Positions 33,440-42,359 of a stretch of 64,000 nucleotides of DNA are shown here, piece by piece (the first letter of the stretch is position 1; each line of letters begins with the position of its first letter). Source of the DNA: Brevibacillus choshinensis (lineage in GTDB: Bacteria > Bacillota > Bacilli > Brevibacillales > Brevibacillaceae); NCBI RefSeq assembly GCF_001420695.1, contig NZ_LJJB01000007.1, positions 1,942,142 to 2,006,141 on the forward strand, given 5' to 3'. The notes under the pieces are model-generated. The model was not told the DNA's origin and ran no database searches. It saw only the letters and a list, made by a program, of their open reading frames with translations. The position numbers were made by a program, and so were the translations under genes.

Positions 33440-34600
33440 CTAGACTTTGATAATTAATTGATCCAACTGCTTGGGGAATTGAGTGACGACTAGTGGCTCG
33501 TCATCCGTGACGATGATCGTATCCGAGTGGCGGAAACCCGAGAATCCCTCGATGTAAATGCCTGGCTCGCTGGATAAAACCATCCCTGGTCGCAGTACAG
33601 TATGATCCCCTACCTCAATCCACGGTGCTTCGTGTTCCTCCAAGCCCTTTCCATGTCCGGTGCGATGGAGCAAATATTGGCCGTACCCAGCTTTTCGGAT
33701 ATAGTCCAGTGCGATAGCGTCAATGTCTGAGCACTTGTTACCAGGACGCATGGCTTCGATCGCCATCTGTTGAGCAGTCGCCATCACCTCGAGCACTTTT
33801 GCTTGCTCATCGCTTACATCACCGATAAAGCACGTGCGTTCACATTCCGCGCGATACCCTCCGACATTTGCGCCGCAGCTCAGAATCAAGGTTTCTCCTT
33901 TTTCCATTCGTTTCGCACTCGGCAGTGCATGCGGCATGGCTGTACGAAGTCCGCTGGGAACAAGTCCACCTGCTGGTCCACCAGGAACGTACACGACTTC
34001 GCCCAAATCTTCTATCATTTTGTTCAAGGTATCTCCCGAGATCGTTTGCAGCATTTCGAGCTCCGACATGCCGGGAGCAGCAACCTCTGTCCCCCTTTTG
34101 ACGATATAGTCGGAATAGTATCCTGCTGCACGCAACAGATCGACTTCATAAGCATCTTTGGTCAGACGCATCTCATGAACGATGTGATTGACAGACAAGG
34201 ATGTGGGGGCAAATAATTCTCGCACTCGGATAAACAACTCGCCACTTCCGCCGTCGATGCTCACCTGTGATAGAGTCGGGTAGGTCTGTTTGATGCTATT
34301 GATCATCCAGTCGATTGGATGCACGACTCCCGGGTATTCAAAATAGTCACGAACGTCTTGGAAGATGGTTGCGTGCTTGGCCTCGGCCAGCTCCATAACG
34401 GGAACGAACAGAATGGATTCACCAGTAGCAGGAACGAACAAGGCGACCGGCCTCTCGTTTGGAAAGTGAAACAATCCCGTCGTGTAAAAAATGTTGTACG
34501 TGTTGGTCACAAGTAATCCGCTGATCGCCCTCTCCTGCAAATATTCCTGAATCCGGGCAATCCTCTCTGCGTACGCTTCTTTCGGAATCTTGGTTAACAT
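33440..34600 (-). CDS. M24 (Xaa-Pro/creatinase-like) protein lacking most metal ligands
   Basis: A 386-residue pita-bread protein with the N-terminal creatinase domain (about 1-150) and M24 core. Of the five metal ligands of aminopeptidase P, His (TGHGKGLEEHE) and one Glu (SSEPGIY) remain. The two Asp positions read Ser and Glu (ILSCGANVGGYRAECERT) and the last Glu reads Ser (GFRHSDTII). This pattern is typical of the non-metal creatinase/ectoine-hydrolase branch, so metal-dependent Xaa-Pro cleavage is doubtful and an amidohydrolase reaction is possible. ATG with GGAGGGACG upstream; 18 bases after the permease gene in operon 2. Confidence 0.82.
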   Translation of the reverse strand: MLTKIPKEAYAERIARIQEYLQERAISGLLVTNTYNIFYTTGLFHFPNERPVALFVPATGESILFVPVMELAEAKHATIFQDVRDYFEYPGVVHPIDWMINSIKQTYPTLSQVSIDGGSGELFIRVRELFAPTSLSVNHIVHEMRLTKDAYEVDLLRAAGYYSDYIVKRGTEVAAPGMSELEMLQTISGDTLNKMIEDLGEVVYVPGGPAGGLVPSGLRTAMPHALPSAKRMEKGETLILSCGANVGGYRAECERTCFIGDVSDEQAKVLEVMATAQQMAIEAMRPGNKCSDIDAIALDYIRKAGYGQYLLHRTGHGKGLEEHEAPWIEVGDHTVLRPGMVLSSEPGIYIEGFSGFRHSDTIIVTDDEPLVVTQFPKQLDQLIIKV

Positions 34601-34618
34601 CTTCGTCCCTCCTGAAAG

Positions 34619-35530
34619 TTACCTTTTTCTCAAGCGTGGATTTAAGGCTTCGTTGATGCCAATCCCCAAGAAGTTGAAGGATAAGACTAATACAACAATG
34701 GCTACACTCGGGAACAGAGCCAGCCACCACGCATGGATAATGACGCCTGTCGCATGTGCATTTTGCAAAATCGTCCCCCAGCTCCAGCTCATGGGATCAC
34801 CCAAACCGAGAAAGCTCAAGCCCGCTTCGGAAAGCACCGACGTTCCCATGAGAATAGTCATGTTTACGAGGATCGGAGGAAACGCATTTAAGAGAACATG
34901 ACGATAGATGATTTTGGACTCTTTTGTCCCGATGGCTCTTGCGGCTTCGATATATTGCTTTTCTCGAATCGCCAGTGTCTCTGCTCGCGTCACCCGTGCA
35001 ATCTGCGGCCAACTGAACAAACCGATGATGATCGCGATATTGCTAATTCCTGTCCCCAGCACTGCAGCCATGATGATCATCAGAGGCAATACAGGCAATG
35101 TAAGAAAAATATCAGTAATTGCCATCCCGATATTCGAGACTCTGCCTCCGTAATAACCGGAGATCAAACCAATCGGCACACCGATCAGGATGGAGATCAC
35201 GGCAGAGGTCAGACCCACGTACAAAGAAACACGCGTCCCCCAGATGACCTGATCAAAAATACTCAATCCGACAGAATCAGTACCGAACCAATACTCCGCG
35301 CTCGGTGGTTGCAGCATGTTTGTGACATCTCCATACCCGCTGGGGCGATCGCTGATGATAGGTGCGAGCACGGCCAGTAGCAATAGGGCCAAAATCCCGT
35401 ACAAGCCCATGACCCCTAATCGATTTCGCCGAAAGTGCTTGATGAACTCCCGCAGAGGTGATGTTCGTGGCTGCATGGAGAGCGGCGCTGGACTGGGGAC
35501 ATTCCCTTTGACCAATGTGGTATTCTCCAA
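34619..35530 (-). CDS. Oligopeptide ABC permease (OppC/DppC type), importer 2
   Basis: About 303 residues with six membrane spans. The N-terminal FIKHFRRNRLGVMGLYGILALLLLAVLAP motif is partly visible, and the EAA loop is YIEAARAIGTKESKIIYRHVLLNAFP. The TTG at 35530 has AGGGGGTG 6 bases upstream; a GTG at 35539 is possible but sits directly on that site. It follows the OppB-type permease within 13 bases. Confidence 0.88.
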   Translation of the reverse strand: MENTTLVKGNVPSPAPLSMQPRTSPLREFIKHFRRNRLGVMGLYGILALLLLAVLAPIISDRPSGYGDVTNMLQPPSAEYWFGTDSVGLSIFDQVIWGTRVSLYVGLTSAVISILIGVPIGLISGYYGGRVSNIGMAITDIFLTLPVLPLMIIMAAVLGTGISNIAIIIGLFSWPQIARVTRAETLAIREKQYIEAARAIGTKESKIIYRHVLLNAFPPILVNMTILMGTSVLSEAGLSFLGLGDPMSWSWGTILQNAHATGVIIHAWWLALFPSVAIVVLVLSFNFLGIGINEALNPRLRKR

Positions 35531-35542
35531 TTGCTTCACCCC

Positions 35543-36502
35543 CTAGTTGTAAGTAATTTTGGGATCCAAGTACGAATAGACAATATCGGTCAGGATGTTC
35601 ACCACGACGACTGTTACAGCCAAAATTAAGAAGGTACCTTGGAGGATCGGATAATCATGCTCCTTGACTGCTTCATAGATCAGCCTGCCTAGCCCTGGAT
35701 ACGCGAACACCGTTTCTGTCAAAATGGCACCACCGACGATTGCCCCCAGCTGCAGTCCCATCATCGTGACGGTAGAAAGCAAGGAATTGCGTACTGCATG
35801 ACGCCACAACACGACTCGTTCTTTCAAACCTTTTGCACGTGCCGTCCGAATGTACTCCTCATTCAACACGTCTATCGTGCTTGCTCGCATATAAAGCACG
35901 TAGCTAGCCAAATGAACGATGGTCAATGACACGACAGGCAGTACCAGATGATGAGTTGCGTCCCAGATGTAGTCCCAGCCTTCTACTCCGACGGTTACAG
36001 CCCCGCCAATCGGAAACCATGGGATTTTCAAGCCGAGGAAGTAGAGCAGGATAATCCCCAGCCACGGAATAAACAAGGCAATACCTAAGATCGACAATGC
36101 ATTAATCGCTTGATCCAAAAATGAACCTTTGCGATAGGCCGCGATGACACCCAATGGGATTCCGATCAATGTCGTAATGAGCATGGACACCGACATCAAT
36201 ATCAAAGTCCAAGGCAGACGTGACAGAATCACATCCATCACAGGAACCCTTTGCACAAAAGAAGTGCCCAGGTCGAATTGAAAAAAGAGCTGCTTCAGAA
36301 AAATGATGTACTGCGTAAACAAATCTTTGTCCAAACCAAAGTCCTTTAATAATTGCTGCCTGATTTCCTCGGGGACGCGATTATCCAGCATCATGGTCGT
36401 CGGATCGCCAGGCATTACGCGCAGGATTAAAAAAGTGGCAGTCACGGCAACCAACACGGTAACGACGCCGCGCAGCAAACGGGCAATCAGAAAATTCGTC
36501 AT
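35543..36502 (-). CDS. Oligopeptide ABC permease (OppB/DppB type), importer 2
   Basis: A 319-residue permease: LLRGVVTVLVAVTATFLILRVMPGDP at the N-terminus (partly quoted), the DKDLFTQYIIFL periplasmic segment and EAA loop IRTARAKGLKERVVLWRHAVRNS. The ATG at 36502 has AAGGGAG 8 bases upstream. Part of a second full importer whose ATPases are encoded upstream in the same operon. Confidence 0.92.
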   Translation of the reverse strand: MTNFLIARLLRGVVTVLVAVTATFLILRVMPGDPTTMMLDNRVPEEIRQQLLKDFGLDKDLFTQYIIFLKQLFFQFDLGTSFVQRVPVMDVILSRLPWTLILMSVSMLITTLIGIPLGVIAAYRKGSFLDQAINALSILGIALFIPWLGIILLYFLGLKIPWFPIGGAVTVGVEGWDYIWDATHHLVLPVVSLTIVHLASYVLYMRASTIDVLNEEYIRTARAKGLKERVVLWRHAVRNSLLSTVTMMGLQLGAIVGGAILTETVFAYPGLGRLIYEAVKEHDYPILQGTFLILAVTVVVVNILTDIVYSYLDPKITYN

Positions 36503-36578
36503 GAGCGGCACTCCCTTGCGAAGATCACTCTTCCCAAGCGATCCATTTACAAAATAATCACTTGGGAAGATGTCTCGA

Positions 36579-38297
36579 TTACTTTTTATACACGCCTACG
36601 AGAGAATTGGGATCGACCAAGCCCTGCAGATCACCCGGGAAGAGAGTAAAGCCGCCGAATTTATCTGCGTTATAAGCCAAGTTGAATTTTTGTACGTAGA
36701 TCGGCACGACTGGGAACTCCTTGATAAATAGCGCCTGAGCTGCTTTTACTTCATCCATGGCGATTTGTTCGGTTTTCGCGTATTTCGCACCATCTGCCAA
36801 ACGATCCATTTCCGCATTCGTGTACGTGGCCATGTTGTTCTTTGCCTTCGAATGATACAGATTGGAGAATGTCTCACTCGGCTCGTCAAGAACGCCCCAT
36901 TTTCCAATGTGCATTTGGAAATCTCGTTCGTTAAAGACCTTTGCCACCAGTGTGTTGTACTCTACCGGTTTCAGGACCAGCTTCACGCCAATATCAGAAG
37001 CGTTTTTCTCCAGAATTTTCGCAACCTTTTGATGAAACACATTCGCGCCGTCGTAAATGACTTCTGGCTCTACGTTTTTGCCCCCAATGCTGCTTGGCGC
37101 ATTCAAAATGCCATCGCCATCCGTGTCGCTGTATCCAGCATTCGTCAAAATCTCTTTTGCTTTCGCAGAATCGTAAGCGGGTGCTTTCGCTTCCGGATTG
37201 ATCCAATCGGCATACAGCGGGGAAATCGGCGTGTCAATCTGCATGCCTGCCCCTTCCAGCGCAACATTGAGAATCGTATTGCGGTCTGTCGCCGTCGCCA
37301 TCGCCTGACGGAAGTTCACGTCTTGCGTTGGAGACACACCTTTGGCAGCATCTGTATTAAAGCTGTAGTACGCAAAGCCAAGGCTTGCTGTTTGCTCTAC
37401 TTTGATAGATGGATTGGTTGCCAAAAGCTTGGCAGCGGATGTCGGCAAATCGGACGAAGTCACATCCACTTCTCCTTTTTGCAATGCCAGCGTCATCGTA
37501 TTCGCATCCGGGTAAATTTTGAAGATCACTTTATCCAAATAAGGCCGTCCGCCTGGCGCAGCAAACCATTTGTCGATCGCAGCGAGCTCGAGGTACTGTC
37601 CTTTTTCATACGCCACCAGTTTGAATGGTCCAGCACCGACTGGTTCCTTATTCTCAAACGATTTGGGGTCGTCCACTTTTTCCCAGATGTGCTTTGGAAC
37701 GATCCGTACCCAGTAACCAATCGCTCCTGAGAATGCAGGATAAGGACCTTTTAACGTGTACACAACGGTCAGTTTGTCAGGTGTTTCGACCTTGGCTACC
37801 TGATCGAAAATCTCTGCCGTCCATTGCAGCTTTTTGTCGTGCAGCAATTGACCGGTAAAAGCGACGTCTTCTGATGTAATCGGCTGACCGTCCTGCCAGT
37901 TCACTCCATCACGAAGCTTAATGGTGACCGTAAGTCCATCCTCAGACGTCGTGACGGATTCAGCCAGATACGGCTCCTTTTTGCCGCTCGGATTCATCTG
38001 CATCAAATGTGGATAGAGATTGTTTACTACCCAGCTACCCGGCGTCGTATTGGAGACGAGTGGATTCAAGGTATCTGGACCAGATAGTGTTCCTACGACG
38101 AGAGTTCCACCTACAGCTGGCTGACCATTTGCCGGAGCCGGCTGAGAAGTGGTCGCTGGCGGTGTGTTGGAAGTTGACGGATTGGCTGCGTTTTGGGTAC
38201 CATTGCTCGCTGGCTGTGATGAGCAAGCCGCCAACATACTGGCAGACAGCAGGAGTAAGAGCATAACATTCTTTCTTTGCGTGGCCTTCACATTCAT
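36579..38297 (-). CDS. Family 5 peptide-binding lipoprotein, importer 2
   Basis: A 572-residue solute-binding lipoprotein. Signal peptide ends in lipobox MLAAC, then a long Ser/Thr/Pro/Asn-rich linker and a canonical SBP_bac_5 fold. GTLSGPDTLNPLVSN and IKLRDGVNWQDGQPITSEDV come first, and AKEILTNAGYSDTDGDG then KVAKILEKNASDIGVKLVLKP last. This is the normal order, in contrast to the permuted protein at 19091-20815. It should deliver peptides to permeases at 34619-36502. ATG at 38297 with GGGGGAA upstream; the frame's earlier start at 38372 overlaps the ATPase gene and lacks a site. Confidence 0.92.
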   Translation of the reverse strand: MNVKATQRKNVMLLLLLSASMLAACSSQPASNGTQNAANPSTSNTPPATTSQPAPANGQPAVGGTLVVGTLSGPDTLNPLVSNTTPGSWVVNNLYPHLMQMNPSGKKEPYLAESVTTSEDGLTVTIKLRDGVNWQDGQPITSEDVAFTGQLLHDKKLQWTAEIFDQVAKVETPDKLTVVYTLKGPYPAFSGAIGYWVRIVPKHIWEKVDDPKSFENKEPVGAGPFKLVAYEKGQYLELAAIDKWFAAPGGRPYLDKVIFKIYPDANTMTLALQKGEVDVTSSDLPTSAAKLLATNPSIKVEQTASLGFAYYSFNTDAAKGVSPTQDVNFRQAMATATDRNTILNVALEGAGMQIDTPISPLYADWINPEAKAPAYDSAKAKEILTNAGYSDTDGDGILNAPSSIGGKNVEPEVIYDGANVFHQKVAKILEKNASDIGVKLVLKPVEYNTLVAKVFNERDFQMHIGKWGVLDEPSETFSNLYHSKAKNNMATYTNAEMDRLADGAKYAKTEQIAMDEVKAAQALFIKEFPVVPIYVQKFNLAYNADKFGGFTLFPGDLQGLVDPNSLVGVYKK

Positions 38298-38346
38298 TTC
38301 CCCCTGTACTCGTTTTGAATTGGTCGACAAGTAGCATGTATGCTCG

Positions 38347-39318
38347 CTATTCGCTGTATAAATGACAGGCAATCATTCCCCCTTCTGCTGTCTGTGTCAG
38401 GGCGGGTCGTACTTGCTTACAGATGTCCATACATGCCAAACAGCGTGGATGAAATGCACATCCTGTCGGTGGATTTGATGGGCTGGGAACATCACCAGTC
38501 AAAATGATTCGGTCTTTCTTTTGCTTAGGATCTGGACTAGGAACCGCAGATAGTAGAGCCTGGGAATACGGATGAAGCGGTCGTGCAAACAAGTTCTTTT
38601 TCGAGCTGATTTCTACGACACGCCCCAAGTACATCACCAGGATGCGATCACAAAAGTGATTGACCACGCTTAAATCATGAGAGATGAAAATATAGGTTAA
38701 GGCGAACTTCTGTTGTAGGTCTTTGAGCAGATTTAGTACCTGTGATTGAATCGATACATCCAAAGCAGAGACGGGCTCGTCAGCGATAATCAACTCGGGA
38801 TTGAGCATCAAAGCACGTGCAATGCCAATGCGTTGTCGCTGCCCTCCACTAAATTCGTGCGGAAATCGGTGAATCACTTGCTCTCCCAGACCGACTACCT
38901 GCAAAAGCTCAAGAACTTTTTCGCGCCATTCTTTCCTGGTAGACAAGCGGTAGTTTGCCAAAGGCTCCTCCAGGATCTGTCCTACTGTCAGTCGTGGATT
39001 TAGTGAGGAGTAAGGATCTTGGAAAACCATCTGCAATTCCTTTCGTAGCTCTCGCATTTCTTCTTTTTGTGTTTGCAGGATGTTTTTTCCCTTGTAGATC
39101 ACTTCGCCTTCCGTCGCTTCCAATAACCGGATTAAAAGTCTGCCAGTTGTGGATTTCCCACAACCTGATTCTCCGACGATTCCCAAGGTTTCCCCTTTGA
39201 AGACTTGGAACGATAAATCATCTACGGCCTTCACATGTGCAGTCGTACGGCGCAGCAATCCTTTTTTCATAGGGAAGTACTTTTTTAACCCTTTTGCTTC
39301 TAGCAATATCTCGCTCAT
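38347..39318 (-). CDS. Oligopeptide ABC transporter ATPase (OppF/DppF type), importer 2
   Basis: A 323-residue ATPase with Walker A GESGCGKST, signature FSGGQRQRI, Walker B LIIADEPVSALD, FISHDLSV and C-terminal GCAFHPRCLACMDICK. The ATG overlaps the stop of the OppD gene as ATGA (39315-39318), so the pair is translationally coupled. Confidence 0.93.
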   Translation of the reverse strand: MSEILLEAKGLKKYFPMKKGLLRRTTAHVKAVDDLSFQVFKGETLGIVGESGCGKSTTGRLLIRLLEATEGEVIYKGKNILQTQKEEMRELRKELQMVFQDPYSSLNPRLTVGQILEEPLANYRLSTRKEWREKVLELLQVVGLGEQVIHRFPHEFSGGQRQRIGIARALMLNPELIIADEPVSALDVSIQSQVLNLLKDLQQKFALTYIFISHDLSVVNHFCDRILVMYLGRVVEISSKKNLFARPLHPYSQALLSAVPSPDPKQKKDRIILTGDVPSPSNPPTGCAFHPRCLACMDICKQVRPALTQTAEGGMIACHLYSE

Positions 39319-40310
39319 ACAGACACCCCACTTGTGTTTGGATATAACCAGCAGCGGCATCTGACATGCTCAGACAGTTCAATTAGGGGTGGCAATTCTC
39401 TCACACAGAGCTCTGTCGCTTCCGAACAGCGTGAAGCAAATCTGCATCCCGTTGGCATTTCGGACAATTGGGGAACTGTTCCTTCGATGGTATGTAAGCG
39501 ATCCTTTGTTTCCCCCATTTTAGGAGTAGATGCGATCAAGCCCTTTGTGTAAGGGTGGTTGGGTGCTTCAAAAAGCATGTGAACAGGTGCTTCTTCCACG
39601 ATCTGCCCAGCGTACATGACGATGACCCGATCACAAACCTCTGCGACGACACCTAAATCATGCGTAATGAGCAAAATCGCCATGTCAAACTGTTGCTGCA
39701 GCTTTTTCATCAATTCCAGAATTTGCGCTTGAATCGTGACATCCAAAGCGGTCGTTGGTTCATCTGCAATCAAAATATCCGGATTGCAGGCAAGTCCCAT
39801 GGCGATCATCACCCGCTGCCGCATCCCACCAGACAGCTGGTGCGGATATTCATCAATGACCCCTTGTGGTCTTGGAATACCCACTGTTTTGAGCATGTCG
39901 ATCGCTTTGTTTCTCGCTTCTGCCTTGCTCATGGACGTATGCTCTCTCAGCAATTCGATTAATTGAAAACCAATCGTATACACAGGGTTCAAGGAAGACA
40001 TCGGTTCCTGGAAAATCATCGACATCTCTTTTCCTCGTTTTTTTCGATACGCATCTCGACTAATCGAGAGCAGATTGGTTCCCCGCAGGCGTATCTCTCC
40101 CTCGCAGACATTGGCGTTCTCCGGTAAGAGACCCATGATGGACAAAGCCGTCATACTTTTTCCGCAACCGGACTCTCCGACAATCCCTACCGTCTCACCG
40201 CTATCGACGTGAAAATCGATTCCTTCGATGATGGCGTACTCTCTCTTCTCCATCTTGATACGCGTTTTTACTTGAGTGACTTCCAGCACGGTTGGTTTAT
40301 CTCGAGACAT
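39315..40310 (-). CDS. Oligopeptide ABC transporter ATPase (OppD/DppD type), importer 2
   Basis: First gene of sigma-54 operon 2; 331 residues. Walker A GESGCGKSM, signature LSGGMRQRV, Walker B ILIADEPTTALD, LITHDLGV and C-terminal GCRFASRCSEATELC. The ATG at 40310 has GGGGGAAATC upstream and lies 44 bases after the -12 box; the longer frame to 40358 would start within the promoter and was rejected. Confidence 0.93.
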   Translation of the reverse strand: MSRDKPTVLEVTQVKTRIKMEKREYAIIEGIDFHVDSGETVGIVGESGCGKSMTALSIMGLLPENANVCEGEIRLRGTNLLSISRDAYRKKRGKEMSMIFQEPMSSLNPVYTIGFQLIELLREHTSMSKAEARNKAIDMLKTVGIPRPQGVIDEYPHQLSGGMRQRVMIAMGLACNPDILIADEPTTALDVTIQAQILELMKKLQQQFDMAILLITHDLGVVAEVCDRVIVMYAGQIVEEAPVHMLFEAPNHPYTKGLIASTPKMGETKDRLHTIEGTVPQLSEMPTGCRFASRCSEATELCVRELPPLIELSEHVRCRCWLYPNTSGVSV

Positions 40311-40353
40311 GATTTCCCCCCTCGTCATCATCGTCTTGATGCAAGGAATAAGT

Positions 40354-40369
40354 AGCAAGGACTATGCCA
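40354..40369 (-). promoter_or_regulatory. Sigma-54 promoter of peptide operon 2
   Basis: Minus strand TGGCAT-AGTCC-TTGCT, a good -24/-12 match with exact spacing. It should drive a ten-gene, about 13-kb operon ending at 27492. Confidence 0.85.
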
Positions 40370-40466
40370 TTGCAAAAAAGCCAGAAAAATCCCGCAAATC
40401 CCCCTTGTAACAGGGGATGCCTATTTATTCTCGTAGCATTAGGTTCCTATGGGACTGCTTTGTTGA

Positions 40467-40486
40467 CCCAAAGTGACCCTAAGTGC
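40467..40486. promoter_or_regulatory. Upstream activator element B
   Basis: CCCAAAGTGACCCTAAGTG is two 9-base direct repeats (CCCWAAGTG) one base apart, starting 98 bases upstream of the -24 box. It is the clearest copy of the shared element. Confidence 0.7.
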
Positions 40487-40509
40487 GCGAAAGGTTGAAC
40501 TCTATAGCA

Positions 40510-40560
40510 AAAGAAAAAAGCTGCCCCCAGCAGATACTCTGCTGAATGGAACAGCTTCTC
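40510..40560 (-). terminator. Terminator of the M28 gene at 40571
   Basis: Minus strand AGCTG and CAGCT outer arms with an inner CAGCAGAG/TCTGCTG stem, then TTTTTTC, 11 bases beyond the stop. Confidence 0.7.
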
Positions 40561-40570
40561 TTTCCTCTTT

Positions 40571-42313
40571 TCATGGGGTCAATAATCGTAACGTTTCTTG
40601 CACAAGACGATCTGCCTGCTTCAACGCATAATTGACCTCATTTCGTTTTCTCTGGAGAGAGGTAAGCAAAAAATAATACTCCTGCTGCTCTGGAGTGGTC
40701 TGGACCAATAGATCAATGTCAGAGAACTTTGGAACGGCTGGCTGCTTCAAGGCTAAATCATGTTCAAAATTGCTGCCTTTTACGTAGTTCAACGGTACCA
40801 AGTAACTCGACAGCTCCAGCAGGCATCGATTTAGGGAGGCTAGCTTTGCATCCTCTGTAACGTTCCCCATTACGTCCTGCAGATGGACCAAGCTTGTTTT
40901 AACATTATCGATTCGCTCAAGCGTCGACGACAAATCAAAACGATTCCCCGCTTTTTCTCGCCAATGAAGGACACTTTGTTCAATATCGAGAATGGCTTCC
41001 AGCTGATCAATCGGGTAAATCGGGCTCGTCAACGAACGCAACACGATCGATAAATAGATCTTGCAATCCCTTACCAAAAGCTCCGGATCGATTTTATCGA
41101 TGGTATCTTCTGTCGTATGCCACCACCAGCCAAACCCTCCCGATTTACCGGACCCGAAGAGCTGGCTAAAGGCTTTTGCTGCAGGATCCTGAGAAGGCTC
41201 TTGTTCGGACAATCCCATGAAGAGGGATGGCGTTCCCGTACCCCAAAACGATTGATCTCCTGAACGTCCAAAGCGCGAACCTGTAAATTCTTGATCGATG
41301 ATCTGGCTGATGACATCGTTTGCGAGCTCTCTCGTTTCCTTCATCGTGTTGGCTTCTGTAAGAACGGTCGAATCCTTCGCACCTACGGAATCTACATTCA
41401 AATGGAGCAAGCAATTCTCCCGTAAATCTTCCCAATGCGTATCGCAATACCAAGCGGAGCCCGCATAGCGACCGTGCGAATGACCCGACCAAAAGGCGAG
41501 ACGCAGGGATCGTTTTAAATGAGTGCGCTGTTGTGTGAGTATCCGAGCAACCTCTAGCATGACAGCATTAGCTGTACCGTTGTCCATCGCTCCGTAGTGC
41601 CACGAATCGATGTGGCCACTAAACAGTACGAATTTATCTGGTTCTACTTGACCTTTGATTTCAGCAATCAACGTGGGGATGGCGCGGATCCCCGTTTCCA
41701 CCTCGGTTGAAATGGAGCACTGATTCTGTCCTTCCTCCAGGTAGTTCTTGATCACTTCACCCGTTTCAATCGTGACAGAAACGACCGGAATGCTAGGCAG
41801 CAGCCCTTTGTTCTCAAGGGTCGGCGTTCCCCAAACGGTAGAAACAATCATTTCATGGGTATGGGTGGCATTGATGAATACGGCACCGATCGCCCCTTGT
41901 TCCTCTGCTATTTTTACGGCAATCGGAGTGGCCAAACCATCCAGTAGCACAATCTTACCTACGACCTGCATGTCTCGGTAATCGTGTTCCGTACCAGAAC
42001 CTGCATACACCAGCTCCGCTTGCAGATGATTAACCGATTGCCCCATCGAATGGGTGATGGAGGGAATCGGCTGCTCTGCTATAGAAACGAGCGACTTCAC
42101 AGGTAAACTGATGTAGGCCTTATGCAGAAGAAGCTCAGACTCCACGCCCATCTCTTCCAACGTTTGCTTCACATAGTGGAAAGCGCGCAGCTCTTCTTCG
42201 GACCCAGACATGCGCACCTCTTTGGATATCGTTTCTGTATACTCCATTAGTTTACTTTTGGAAACCTGCTGTAACAGGTGTTCTTCAGTAATGAGCGTCT
42301 GTCGATGGTTCAT
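40571..42313 (-). CDS. PA-domain M28-family protein 5 (divergent), catalytic Glu pair replaced
   Basis: A 580-residue, more diverged member of the set: SGHIDSWHYGAMDNGTA, LNVDSVG and WWWHTTEDT give the His, Asp, Asp and His metal ligands. The Glu-Glu position reads FWSGHSHGRYAGS, so the His-Ser change is retained even here. A PA domain is present with GKIVLLDGLATPIAVKIAEE. It is co-transcribed with a normal M20 peptidase upstream from a sigma-54 promoter. ATG with AAAGAGGAG upstream. Conservation of the changed residues over this distance argues that they are functional. Confidence 0.87.
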   Translation of the reverse strand: MNHRQTLITEEHLLQQVSKSKLMEYTETISKEVRMSGSEEELRAFHYVKQTLEEMGVESELLLHKAYISLPVKSLVSIAEQPIPSITHSMGQSVNHLQAELVYAGSGTEHDYRDMQVVGKIVLLDGLATPIAVKIAEEQGAIGAVFINATHTHEMIVSTVWGTPTLENKGLLPSIPVVSVTIETGEVIKNYLEEGQNQCSISTEVETGIRAIPTLIAEIKGQVEPDKFVLFSGHIDSWHYGAMDNGTANAVMLEVARILTQQRTHLKRSLRLAFWSGHSHGRYAGSAWYCDTHWEDLRENCLLHLNVDSVGAKDSTVLTEANTMKETRELANDVISQIIDQEFTGSRFGRSGDQSFWGTGTPSLFMGLSEQEPSQDPAAKAFSQLFGSGKSGGFGWWWHTTEDTIDKIDPELLVRDCKIYLSIVLRSLTSPIYPIDQLEAILDIEQSVLHWREKAGNRFDLSSTLERIDNVKTSLVHLQDVMGNVTEDAKLASLNRCLLELSSYLVPLNYVKGSNFEHDLALKQPAVPKFSDIDLLVQTTPEQQEYYFLLTSLQRKRNEVNYALKQADRLVQETLRLLTP

Positions 42314-42359
42314 GTCATGCTCCTCTTTCCTATTCGTATTTTGGATATAGCATGCTACC

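Noticed and set aside
36765-37730. Long plus-strand frame (321 codons) opposite the binding-protein gene
   Set aside because: It is the antisense frame of a well-supported lipoprotein gene; no ribosome site and Cys/Arg/His-rich composition typical of shadows.
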